From assembly GCA_963848825.1 (NCBI GenBank), contig CAWKFA010000017.1, positions 248,001 to 312,000 of the forward strand: DNA of 64,000 nucleotides. The letters run 5' to 3'. The stretch comes from CAVVSQ01 sp963848825 (GTDB lineage: Bacteria > Planctomycetota > Planctomycetia > Gemmatales > Gemmataceae). Below are positions 10,075-19,236 of the stretch, piece after piece. The notes beneath the pieces were generated by a model. That model was not told the DNA's origin and did not search any database. It saw only the letters and a program-made list of their open reading frames with translations. Positions within the stretch are counted from its first letter, which is position 1. Every line of letters begins with the position of its first letter. The position numbers were made by a program, and so were the translations under genes.

Positions 10075-12364
10075 ATGAATCAAATTCTGTCCTATGCTGG
10101 CGCGGGCGAACCCCTGGCGGGGCACGCGCCTCCGTCTTCGTCCAGTCATGTCCCGGCAGCGGGGCTTTTGCAAATGCTGGTCGATACTTCGGTGATCCAT
10201 CCCGACGACTGGGATGATTTGTCGAAAGAGGACCAACGTCAACTGGCGGCGGTTTCGCCGCGCGAGGCATTGCTGGACAGGTTGATTGAAACGCGACTCC
10301 TCAATACGTACCAGGCCGAGCGTATCAAGGCCGGCAGTCTCTCCAGCCTGGTGATGGGCAACTATCGCGTTCTGGGCAGCCTGGGTGCCGGTGCGGGCGC
10401 TGTCGTATTCGACGCCGAACATATCTTTATGCGGCGGCGCGTGGCCCTCAAAGTCTTTCCCGTAAAGCTGGATGAATGCCACACCCCCATAATTCGTTTT
10501 TTACGGGAGATGCGTGCGATCGCGCGTCTCGATCATCCCAATATCGTCGCCGCCTTCGACGCCGGCACCTGTGTGGCCCACCAGCCTGGCGAAGCTGACC
10601 TCTATTATTTCGCCATGGAGCGTCTGACGGGACAAGATCTGGAACAATATGTTCAAGGTTCGCCTCCGGCCATCGCGACGGCCTGCAGCCTGATTTACCA
10701 GGTCGCCAGCGCTCTGGACGAGGCCCATCAACATCAACTGGTGCATCGCGACGTCAAGCCATCCAACATTTTCGTGATGCAAAATGGCCAGGCTAAATTA
10801 CTGGACTTTGGTCTCGTCCGGCACGCGCCGGCGCCGGCCTCACTTTACCCGACGTGGTCGTCGGCACCCTCAATTACATGGCGCCCGAGCAAGCCTTCGA
10901 TCCGACTCAGGTCGATATTCGCTCGGACATCTTCAGCCTTGGCGCCGTGTTGTTTTTTGCCTTGACTGGCGCCAGCCCTTTTCCGGTCCAGGACAACCTG
11001 ATGGAGGCGGTCATGAAACGCCGCCATCAACAGCCTCTATCTGCCCGGTCGTTGCGCCGGACGTCCCTGAAGACCTGGAAAAAGTGCTCGCTCGACTGCT
11101 GGCACTGCGTCCCGAGGATCGTTACCCAACGCCTCAGGCGGTGATGCATGCGCTCTTACCATTTTTGGATAACCATGGTTTGGGTCATTCTCAAGAACTG
11201 AGCGCTCTCCCGGCAGCCAACCACGACATGGGGCCGGCCCTCAGCGCGCTCAAAGCGCCTCGCGTGCTCATCGTGAATGCCCACGCCGATCAGCGCCGCC
11301 AGTTTGCCCGTGCGCTGGCTGCCGCCAACGTGCAGAGCCTGGAAGCGACGGACGCGGATAGCATGTTTGCCATCTTGCGCACCGAACCCACCGAAGCGGT
11401 GCTTGTTGCCGCCGATCTTCCGGGAGCCAACGGGGAGACGATCCTCTCGGCGCTGCGTGAGAACCCGCCTTGCCCGAACTTGCAGGTCCTCTTGACTTCG
11501 TCATCCGGGGCGGCGGATGAAATGGCGAAGTTGTTGTTGGCGGGGGCTGATGATTATTTGCGTTTGCCGATTACCCCGGTACAGCTGGCGGCGCGCGTGA
11601 AATCCGCCTTAAGTCACAAGGATGCCCAGGACCGGCAAGACCGACTTAGTCGACAGCTACTCGACATGAACGCCGAATTGGAACGCAGCCTGGGCGCCCG
11701 GACCACGGATGCGGTTCAGGCGCGCAACGCCCTGGTGCTCGCCCTGGCGCGCCTGGTCGAATATCGCTCCCTTGAAGCGCATTCTCATCTCACGCGTATG
11801 CAGCGCCATTGCACCACACTCGCTCAGGAGGCTGCCGGCATTACCGCCTTCGCCGATCAGATCGATCCGGATTTTCTGCAAAATATCGAATGTTGCGCGC
11901 CGCTGCACGACATCGGCAACGTCGGCTTGCCGGACCATATTCTTCTCAAGGCGGGCAGGCTCGATGACAAGGAAATCAGGATCATGCAAACCCACACGAC
12001 GGTGGGGGCCGATACCCTGCAACACGTCGCGCATCGCTTCGGCGCCAAGCTCGGTTTCCTGAGCATGGCCATCGATATCACCCGCCACCACCATGAAAAC
12101 TATGACGGCAGCGGCTACCCCGATCGCCTGGCCGGCAACAACATTCCGCTGGCGGCGCGTATCTTGACCATTGCCGACTCCTATGACTCGCTCCGCTCCC
12201 GCCGGGCCCAGCGTCCGAGCCTTTCCCATCCCTCCTCCCTGCAAATCATGTTCGACAATTCTCCTGGCAAATACGATCCCTTGCTGATGGCTGCCCTCAA
12301 GCGCTGCGCGGGTCAATTCGAACGCATCTTCCGCGATCTGCCCGACACGATCACGATCGATTAG
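10075..12364 (+). CDS. Ser/Thr kinase - pseudo-receiver - HD-GYP fusion, copy 2 (two frameshifts)
   Basis: Paralogue of the gene at 5915, about 763 residues with the same order. The kinase (about 95-360) keeps the Gly loop LGAGAGAVVF, Lys in VALKVF, HRDVKPSNIF and DFGLVR, so it is probably active. The receiver-like region (about 395-515) has lost the phosphorylation chemistry: the acidic pair is Asn-Ala (IVNAHAD), the phosphoacceptor position is Ala (VLVAADLP) and the conserved Lys is Leu (LRLPI). The HD-GYP domain (about 540-750) keeps HDIGN and HHHENYDGSGYP. Frame breaks lie near 10840 and 11040. ATG 10075 is used; a TTG two codons earlier is the alternative. Confidence 0.84.
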
Positions 12365-12451
12365 AAGCTGCGCAGAGTCTTGCACTGGCGGCGTTTGCGA
12401 ATATAGTCACAACGTCGCCATTCATGTGATTTTCATCAGGGGGCAGCACCA

Positions 12452-13620
12452 ATGGGTTATAAGCAAACCGAGACGCATCGCTACGGGAAAGGGTCTTACC
12501 ATCAAATTGGCCTGGTACGTGGTCAGTTCGGCAACGTACCCATGGAAAGCTGGCTCAAATTTGTCCAGGAGACCGGATTCGACGGCTGGGAAGAAGCCAG
12601 CTGGGAACTCGACCTTGGCAAGTGCGACACCGACGCGGGTGCCGAGGCCTATGCCAAGGAGCGCGTGGCCATCGCCAAGAAGCATGGTCTGGAAATCTTT
12701 ACCGTCGCCGTCCACCTCCAGGGCCAGGCGCTGGGCGATGAGCCGAGCGCGAAAACGCTGCAATTCACGGGCGGGGAGGCGGTCCAGGCTTACAAATCAT
12801 GGCGTGACAAGGGCAACAAGCCGCCGCGCACCGACCCGTATTACGTGCCCGACGAAGTTGGCAAAATGCTGCATGCCCAGGCCAGCCACGCCCTCGTCAA
12901 TTGCGTCCGCCTGGCCCATTTCCTGGGTAAGTTACAAAATCGCAAGGTGGCGCTCCCTGGGTTTGTCGGTTCGCCCGCTCACTGCTGGAGCCATTTCTTT
13001 CTCTTTCCGCCGTTGCCTTCGAGCATCGCCGGCCATGCCATTCCCGACGTCCGGCAGGTCAGCCTGGAGCTGCTCCTCGAGCGTTTTCAGCCGATCTGGG
13101 ACGCCTGTAAGAAATATGGGGTGACCTATGACCTCGAATGCCACCCGAGCGAGAGAGCGATGGGCGACATCGAGTCGGCCAGCGATTACCTCAATTTCAT
13201 GGAGAAAGCCGGCTACGGCGGCGTGGTCGGTTTCAACCTCGACGGCTCGCACATGGAATGGCAGGGAGTGTCCGTGGTGCAGTTTATTCGCGAGTTCGGG
13301 GACCGCATTCATTGCGCTCATATCAAGGGGGTTCAAGTAAGCCGAGAACATACGCCGCCGGTCTTTTGGGCGGCCATCGTCCCATGGGCCATCCCCTCAA
13401 TGGCTGGAACTTCGTGACCGCCGGCACGGCACGCGACGCCAATAGCGTGGAAGAAATCATGATCGAATTAAACCGCGTCGGCTATGACGGTGCCGTCAGC
13501 ATTGAATGGGAAGACAACGACGCCGAACAGCATGCGGGCGGTAAAGCAGCGCTTGCCAACGTCCGCCGGGGCGACCTACCACCAAGCGGCATGCGTCACG
13601 ACGAAATGCTCAAAGCATAA
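12452..13620 (+). CDS. Sugar phosphate isomerase/epimerase-like TIM-barrel protein (one frameshift)
   Basis: About 389 residues of the xylose isomerase-like TIM-barrel family. Family signs are MESWLKFVQETGFDGWEEA, the metal-site region LECHPSERAMG, NLDGSHMEWQG and HCAHIKG. The conserved LGGHRPMGH and the terminal SIEWEDN are in a second frame, with the break near 13340-13365. Relatives act on hexose phosphates or inositol derivatives, and no close substrate can be named. No signal peptide is present, so it should be cytoplasmic. It stands alone: the next gene is 324 bases away and the preceding kinase gene ends 87 bases before. Confidence 0.75.
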
Positions 13621-13944
13621 ATCGCAAACGCCGCGCGAAATAAATTGTAAGCCGGCTATTTTCTTGGGCGTTGCTGCCTTTTTTTTGAGCGTGAAACCTT
13701 GCCGCCGTGTCGTGCCGAGATTGAAATCAACGGCATAATTCCAAGAGGGAAAAAAGGTTACGGTTGAAGCGCGCATGAAACATAAATCGGCATTTCAATT
13801 GCTAATCGAGGTGCATTCCTGAGTCTTCTTCTCTCCAGCAAGAACGCTGCGCTTATGCGGAAACTAAGCGCCTGTCCCGAAAAGGCTACCTAAATCCAAG
13901 GGCCGTTTTTGCCGGATAGGCCGTGATTTGAAGGAGTGCATCCC
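13621..13944. other. Intergenic region upstream of amtB
   Basis: A gap of 324 bases between the isomerase-like gene and amtB. It should carry the amtB promoter. The only clear signal is AAGGAG at 13931-13936, eight bases before the TTG start of amtB. GG and GC pairs near 13901-13913 are spaced one base short of a sigma-54 element, so I do not call one. Nothing else is recognisable. Confidence 0.35.
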
Positions 13945-15733
13945 TTGAAACTACGATTGGCCTCACTGGCACTGTTGTTTGTTTTCGCCTTGCCAGCGCT
14001 CAACCAGGGCAGGAGCAGGCCCCGGCTCCCAAGGTGGAGGTGGAACTCAAGGCCGGTGAGAAGGAGCGCAAGGACCTGGTCACGAAATACGGCAAGGATA
14101 TCGACAAGGGCGATGCTGCCTGGATGTTGATAGCCACCGCCCTGGTGATGTTGATGGTGCCAGGCCTGGCGCTATTTTATGGCGGCATGGTACGGCGCAA
14201 AAACATTCTGGCCACCATGATGCAAACGATGGTTTGCCTCGCGATCGTGGGAGTGTATTGGATCGCCATCGGCTATGCCCTGGCATTTGGCGAGCCCTTG
14301 CTGAAATGGCACGACGTCAGCTTCCTTGGTTTCAGCGAAAAATTAATTTTTCTCAAGGGGTATGAGCCCTCCGATCCATTGCCCGGCACCAGCATTCCGA
14401 TCTACTTGCACGTTCTCTTTCAAGGAATGTTTGCGATCATCACACCCGCGCTCATCAGCGGCGCTATCGCCGAGCGCATCCGCTTCAAGCCTTATTGTCT
14501 CTTTCTGATTTTGTGGGTCACGCTGGTATATTGCCCGCTGGCTCATTGCGTTTGGGCCATGGACTGGTGGACCGGCCAGGAAGGCGCGGGCACTAACCCC
14601 GTTGGCTTTTTGGGCGCACTCGGCAAGCTTATCTATCCCGGCACCGACATTGTGGCGCGCTCGATTTCGCCGGCGGCACCGTCGTGCACATATCCGCGGG
14701 CTTTACGGGCCTGGCCGCCATACTGGTGTTGCGCAAACGCATTGGCTATCCCGACCATCCCATCCATCCCAATAGCATGGTGCTCACTCTCACCGGCGCC
14801 GGCCTGCTCTGGTTCGGCTGGTTCGGCTTTAACGGCGGCAGCGGGCTGATGAGCGGTGGACTCGCGGTTTCAGCCTTCGCCGCCACGCAAGCCGCGGCGG
14901 CCGCGGCCGGGCTAAGTTGGCTGCTGGTCGAATGGCTGCATCGCGGCAAGCCCACGGCGCTCGGTTTGGCCTCTGGCATAGTGGCCGGCCTGGTCGCCGT
15001 CACCCCGGCGTCAGGGTTCGTCTATCCCTGGGGCGGCCTGGCCATTGGCCTCATCGCCGGTGTCATCTGTTACGCCGCTGTCACCTTGAAACCATTTTTC
15101 AAATATGACGATTCCCTGGATGCCTTCGGTGTCCACGGCGTCGGCGGTTTTATCGGCGCCGTCCTTACCGGCGTTTTCTGTTACACCTGGATCTATCTTG
15201 ACCCGAAGGTCGACGTGGGGGCCGGCGGGCTGATCGCCACGCACGGCGACATGAAGCAATTGATCGTGCAAATAATCGCCGCCTCGGTCTCGGCAGTCGT
15301 GGCTTTTGGCTTCAGTCTTGTCCTCGTCAAGGTCATCGACGTTTTATTTGGCTTCATTGTGGACGATCGTGAGGAAATCGAAGGCCTCGATCGCACCGAG
15401 CACGGCGAAGTTGGCTTCGACCTGAGCCTGGCCACCGAGGCGCAGTTTCCCGTCGAGCCGCGACCGGCCCTGTTGCCGCCCAATGGGCAAAAACGCTTTC
15501 ATGTGGTGATCGATGGCGCCAGCCAAGGCGACCTCATGAAGGCCTGGTCGGAATTATGCCTGCCCAGCCAGAAGGCCCCGGCCGAATTCAAAGCCGTGTA
15601 CCCAAATATGACCACGGTCCAGGGCAATCGATTTCTGTTTCGCGGCGGGGATCAAGCCTTGATGAGAGATAGTCTGCAGAAACTCTTCCAAAACAGGCTG
15701 AACTCCCAAGTTCGAGCCAAGGTCGAAGAATAA
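13945..15733 (+). CDS. amtB: Ammonium transporter AmtB with C-terminal extension (two frameshifts)
   Basis: Inner-membrane ammonium channel of about 596 residues. A signal peptide (MKLRLASLALLFVFALPAL) is followed by the 11-helix Amt core. Core motifs are LMVPGLALFYGGMVRRKN, the pore histidine in VVHISAGFTG and the second in FGVHGVGGFIG. The start TTG 13945 is chosen because AAGGAG lies eight bases upstream and gives a clean signal peptide. After the core, about 110 extra residues contain a compact segment (KRFHVVIDGASQGDLM to the end) that is not part of standard AmtB. Breaks lie near 14010-14030 and 14655; the second is best explained by loss of one G from a GGG run. glnK follows, as is usual. 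Confidence 0.88.
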
Positions 15734-15756
15734 ATGAGTCCGGGCCGTTTAGTGAG

Positions 15757-15854
15757 CAGCCCGTTGAAAAAGGGGTCAGACCCCTGGAAGCGAACAGAGT
15801 TTTCAACGTTTTTGTAGGGTACCGAAGGGGTCTGACCCCTTTTTCAACGGGCTG
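15757..15854. repeat. 98-base palindromic element with perfect 29-base arms
   Basis: The arms at 15757-15785 and 15826-15854 are perfectly complementary over 29 bases and enclose a 40-base loop. The core of each arm is itself palindromic (GGGGTCAGACCCC). The loop is homologous to that of the element at 28803-28905, which lies in the opposite orientation. It sits between amtB and glnK and could act as a transcription terminator or attenuator, but the dispersed copies point to a mobile origin (MITE or REP type). Confidence 0.85.
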
Positions 15855-15879
15855 TTAGGCCTCAACCAAGGGAACACCC

Positions 15880-16233
15880 ATGAAGATGATCGTGGCCGTC
15901 ATCCGCCCCGAGCGGCTTGAAGCGGTCCAGCAAGCTCTCAATCAGCACGATGTTTATTTGATGACGGTAACGGACGTGCGCGGCTGCGGCCGGCAGCGCG
16001 GCTTTACCGAAGTCTACCGTGGCAGCGAGTTCGTCGTACGCCTCTTGCCCAAGCTCAAGCTGGAGATCGCCGTCAACGACGCTTTCGTCGAAGCCGCGAT
16101 GGAGGCCATCGTTCATGCCGCGCGTTCGGGGGACACCGGCCAGATCGGCGACGGCAAGATATTCGTCCTTCCCATCGATGACGCCGTGCGCATTCGCACC
16201 GGCGAACGCGGCGGCCAGGCCATCGGGCCGTGA
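15880..16233 (+). CDS. glnK: PII nitrogen regulatory protein (GlnK type)
   Basis: PII proteins are trimers that sense 2-oxoglutarate and ATP/ADP and block AmtB. The 117-residue sequence aligns without gaps to enteric GlnB over the first 51 residues. It keeps VAVIRPERLEAV, the T-loop start GCGRQRG and the nucleotide-site phrases GDGKIFVLP and RIRTGERG. The T-loop reads EVYRGSEF, so the residue equal to Tyr51, the uridylylation site, is Phe. Position 49 is Ser, as in cyanobacterial PII, where that Ser is phosphorylated. It lies 146 bases after amtB, with a large hairpin repeat between them. Start ATG 15880; MKM is the first possible start. Confidence 0.93.
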   Translation: MKMIVAVIRPERLEAVQQALNQHDVYLMTVTDVRGCGRQRGFTEVYRGSEFVVRLLPKLKLEIAVNDAFVEAAMEAIVHAARSGDTGQIGDGKIFVLPIDDAVRIRTGERGGQAIGP

Positions 16234-16239
16234 AAGTGC

Positions 16240-17225
16240 TCACGGCTCCGCGCCGCACCCTGCTTCCACTGCCGGCATAACGAGACGATCCCGGCAGGCG
16301 ATAGTCCGGGCACGCCGTTCGCCGCCGCGCACCAAAAAAACGCCGACCAGGATGACAGCAATGCCCGCCAGCAGCCACCAGGTGACCTCCTCACCCGCCG
16401 CCCAGCCAACGACGACCGCAATCATCGGATTGACATAGGCATACGTTCCCACCTTGGCGGCGGCGACGTGTTGCAGCAGCCAGTTGAAAGCAACGAAACC
16501 CAGAAGCGAACCGACAAGGAGCAGATAGAGAAACGCCTCAATGGCGCGCGGCGTCACCACGTCCGGCCAACTTGCTATTTCGCCCAGCAGAACACCCGCC
16601 AGCGTGATGCCGGCGCCGCCGAAGATCAACTGATAGGCGGCGCTGGTGAGATGGGGTGTCCCAATGCGGACGTGCCGTAACACCAGCGAGCCAATGGCCC
16701 AGGACACCGCCGAGCCGAGGAGATAAAAAACGCCGATATTTTGCACCAGGTCCTCGGCATGCGTCACTTTCGGAACCAGCAAGAGCAAGACACCCCCCAG
16801 GCCCACCAATAGGCCGAACCAGCCCCGCGGCGTCAGGCGATCGTCGTTGGGCCAGAACATGGCCAATAATCCCAGCCACAGCGGCGTCGTGGCCGCCAGA
16901 ACGGCACAGACCCCGCTGTTGACCGTTTGGTTCGCGACGTTCATAAGCCCGGCGCCGATGACGAAAAGGAAGAGGCTCACGAGCAGGATCTTGCCCAGGT
17001 CGCCCCGCCTCAAAAGCACGCGTTCACCCACCGCCAGACGATACGTCAGCAGCACGACCCCGCGCAAAAAACGCGAATGCCGCCGAACAACAACGGTGGC
17101 ATGTGTTCATCGTGGACTGCCAGGCGCGTCGGCAAATAGGTGGTGCCCCAGGAAACGTACAGCACCCCGAACGCAAGCATCAAGGCCCAGGCGGACGGCT
17201 GGCGGGTTTCGGTAACGTCATTCAT
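16240..17225 (-). CDS. EamA/DMT-family transporter (one frameshift)
   Basis: About 328 residues with ten predicted transmembrane helices, as two EamA repeats (for example LLVSLFLFVIGAGLMNVAN, IEAFLYLLLVGSLLGFVAF and VVVGWAAGEEVTWW). Members export metabolites or amino acids, but this one's substrate is unknown. The N-terminal part (MNDVTETRQPSAWALMLAFG, start ATG 17225) and the rest are in different frames. The break is at the A6 run 17066-17071, where one extra base restores VFLRGVVLL. It converges on glnK with a 6-base gap. Confidence 0.85.
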
Positions 17226-17393
17226 AAGGGGAATCGGGGCGCGAGCACGCAATCGAACGTAATGGACCGGGACCCTATTGAGCCAAGGCATGGTTTCACC
17301 GCAAGCGGGCATTATACGAACGGGCTCGCGCTTTCGAAACGTGGCCCAGACGCGGAGCCTGTCCAATTTGACACCGGCGGTAAAATAAGGTTC

Positions 17394-18158
17394 ATGAAGG
17401 AACGCCGGCACATAGAACGGGAATTTGGCGTACCAATAGCCGGAGAAATCCTCGAGCCGGCGCGTTGGACGCAAACGGCCCTCAAGCACCTGCCCACGGA
17501 AGGCGTGCTCGACTGGCCGTCCCTCTTTGGACGCAGCGCGCCGGTCATCGTCGATTTGGGTTGCGGGAATGGCCGTTTTTTGCTGGGTAGCGCGGTCTGG
17601 AGGCCCACGTGCGATCATCTCGGCATCGACATTCTACCCGTGGTCTTACGTTACGCGACGCGCCGCGCCAACCAGCGGGGACTGGCGAACGTTCGTTTTG
17701 CCGCTTGTGACGGCCTTACGCTTGTGCAAAGATACCTTGCCGCCGCCAGCGTGCATGAGCTGCATTGTTACCATCCGCAGCCTTTTCACGACGTCAGGGA
17801 GGCCGGTCGGCGCCTGGTGTCCCCGGCTTTCCTGGCGCTGGCACATCGCTGCCTGCAAGCGGATGGAAAGTTCTTTATACAAACGGACAATGCGCCGTAT
17901 TGGGAGTACGTACGGCAAACCGTGCCGGCTTTTTTCGATTTCCAGGTGCAAGAAAAGACATGGCCCAACGCGCCGAAGGGCCGTACGCGCCGCGAAATCA
18001 TCGCCTTGCGCCGTGGGCTCCGTGTTTACCGCGGCTGGGGCGTCAAACGTGCCGACCTTGACGCGGCTGACGCCACGGTCCTGGCGGCAGGCCTGCCGCC
18101 GCCGACGTTTGACGCCGGCCAGCGCGATGCCGACCTGGATCATCAGGAGATGGAGTAG
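17394..18158 (+). CDS. TrmB-like SAM-dependent methyltransferase
   Basis: A 254-residue class I methyltransferase resembling tRNA (guanine-N7)-methyltransferase. Motif I reads IVDLGCGNGRFLL, followed by HLGIDILPVVLRYATRRA. A YHPQPFHDVREAGRRLVSPAFL segment stands where TrmB proteins carry the FPDPWPKKxH motif and the R-R-L-V-x-P-x-F stretch. The Trp and Lys residues of the canonical motif are changed, so the target may differ from G46 of tRNA. Start ATG 17394 follows AAGG with short spacing; an upstream start cannot be excluded. The next gene starts two bases after the stop, which indicates an operon. Confidence 0.75.
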   Translation: MKERRHIEREFGVPIAGEILEPARWTQTALKHLPTEGVLDWPSLFGRSAPVIVDLGCGNGRFLLGSAVWRPTCDHLGIDILPVVLRYATRRANQRGLANVRFAACDGLTLVQRYLAAASVHELHCYHPQPFHDVREAGRRLVSPAFLALAHRCLQADGKFFIQTDNAPYWEYVRQTVPAFFDFQVQEKTWPNAPKGRTRREIIALRRGLRVYRGWGVKRADLDAADATVLAAGLPPPTFDAGQRDADLDHQEME

Positions 18159-18160
18159 GA

Positions 18161-18983
18161 ATGAATTTAAACGATGCCCTGGACACCCTGGCACGCACTC
18201 CGGAAGCTCCCCTCGACGTGGCTGAGATCGCCTTGCGCCTTGCCCAGGACGAGTTCCCCGACCTGGACGTCGAAGCCCATCTCGGCGAGCTCGGCGCCAT
18301 GGCTCATGAGGCTGGGCGCTACATGGGGGGCGGCCTGGCCGCCAAGGTCGACGGCCTGTGCCGTTATTTGTTTCACGACATGGGCTTTCATGGCAACGTC
18401 AAGGAGTATTACGACCCGCGCAACAGCTATTTCAACCAGGTCCTTGAGCGCCGTACGGGCATCCCGATCACGCTCTCCGCGCCTGACCATGGCCGTCGGG
18501 CGGTGCGCGGGCTTAAAAATCCATGGAGTGGGTTTGCCGGGCCACTTCATCGTGAAAGCGGTGGAAGGCGGCCAGGAGATCCTCATTGATCCGTATCACG
18601 GCGGCCGCCAATTGACGACGACCGACTGCGAGAATGTGGTACGCCAGGCCACCGGCGTGGCCTTCGAAGTGTCGCCGCTGGCCCTGGAAGCGCTGCCGGT
18701 GGGCCTCATGGTCAGGCGCATCCTGGCGAACCTCAAAGCGATCTATCTGGGCCAGGAAGACTGGCAGCGCGGCCTACGGGTCATGGAAAGGCTTTATCAG
18801 CTCAACCCTCGCGACGCCGTGCTGCGCCGCGACCTGGGCACCAATCTCGTAAAGACGGGAGCATTCGGCAAGGCCATCGATCATCTTCAGTTCTACCTCG
18901 AACAAGCCCCCGAAGCACAAGACCGCTACGAGATCGAGAAGCTGCTGAAAAACTCGCAAGGCCGCGTCGCGGAATGGAATTGA
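18161..18983 (+). CDS. SirB1-family transglutaminase-like protein with TPR tail (one frameshift)
   Basis: About 273 residues. The N-terminal half matches the SirB1/transglutaminase-core-2 family (YYDPRNSYFNQVLERRTGIPITLS, VGLPGHFIVKA). The C-terminal third looks like TPR helices (QRGLRVMERLYQLNPRDAVLRRDLG). Proteins of this family are common, conserved and poorly characterised. The frame changes near 18481, where removing one C from GCGCCTGACC restores SALTMAVGR. It begins two bases after the TrmB-like gene and is followed by a repeat element. Confidence 0.78.
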
Positions 18984-19016
18984 GTACGCTGCCGCCCCAA
19001 CGTTGCCCCTCAACTT

Positions 19017-19198
19017 GTAGGGTGGCGTCGAGCGTACCCGCGCTGACCCACCGCTAATTACAGCCCTCGTTGGGTCAACCTTCGCAAACCTGACCTTGCC
19101 ATTGCTTCAGTATTTCGGTGGGTCAATTGGGTGACCCGTGACCACCTGCCACCGTGTATGTCGGTGGGTCAGCGCGAGTACGCTCGACGCCACCCTAC
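19017..19198. repeat. MITE-like repeat with 37-base terminal inverted arms, copy 1
   Basis: The arms at 19017-19053 (begins GTAGGGTGGCGTCGAGCG) and 19162-19198 are inverted repeats of one another with a single-base difference or so. The interior of about 108 bases is homologous, in reverse orientation, to the interior of the element at 24345-24516. Single arms recur at 40199-40235 and 56722-56758. No protein is encoded. It fills the gap between the SirB1-like gene and the large membrane protein gene. Confidence 0.8.
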
Positions 19199-19236
19199 CA
19201 GGTGACAGGTAAACGAAAGTGCGACACACCTCCGTT

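Noticed and set aside
13895..13915. Possible sigma-54 promoter before amtB
   Set aside because: The GG and GC pairs are nine bases apart, not ten, and the flanking consensus is absent.
15757..15854. Plain rho-independent terminator of amtB
   Set aside because: Arms of 29 bases with a 40-base loop and a homologous copy at 28803, which sits just upstream of a gene start, indicate a dispersed element. Terminator activity is possible but secondary.
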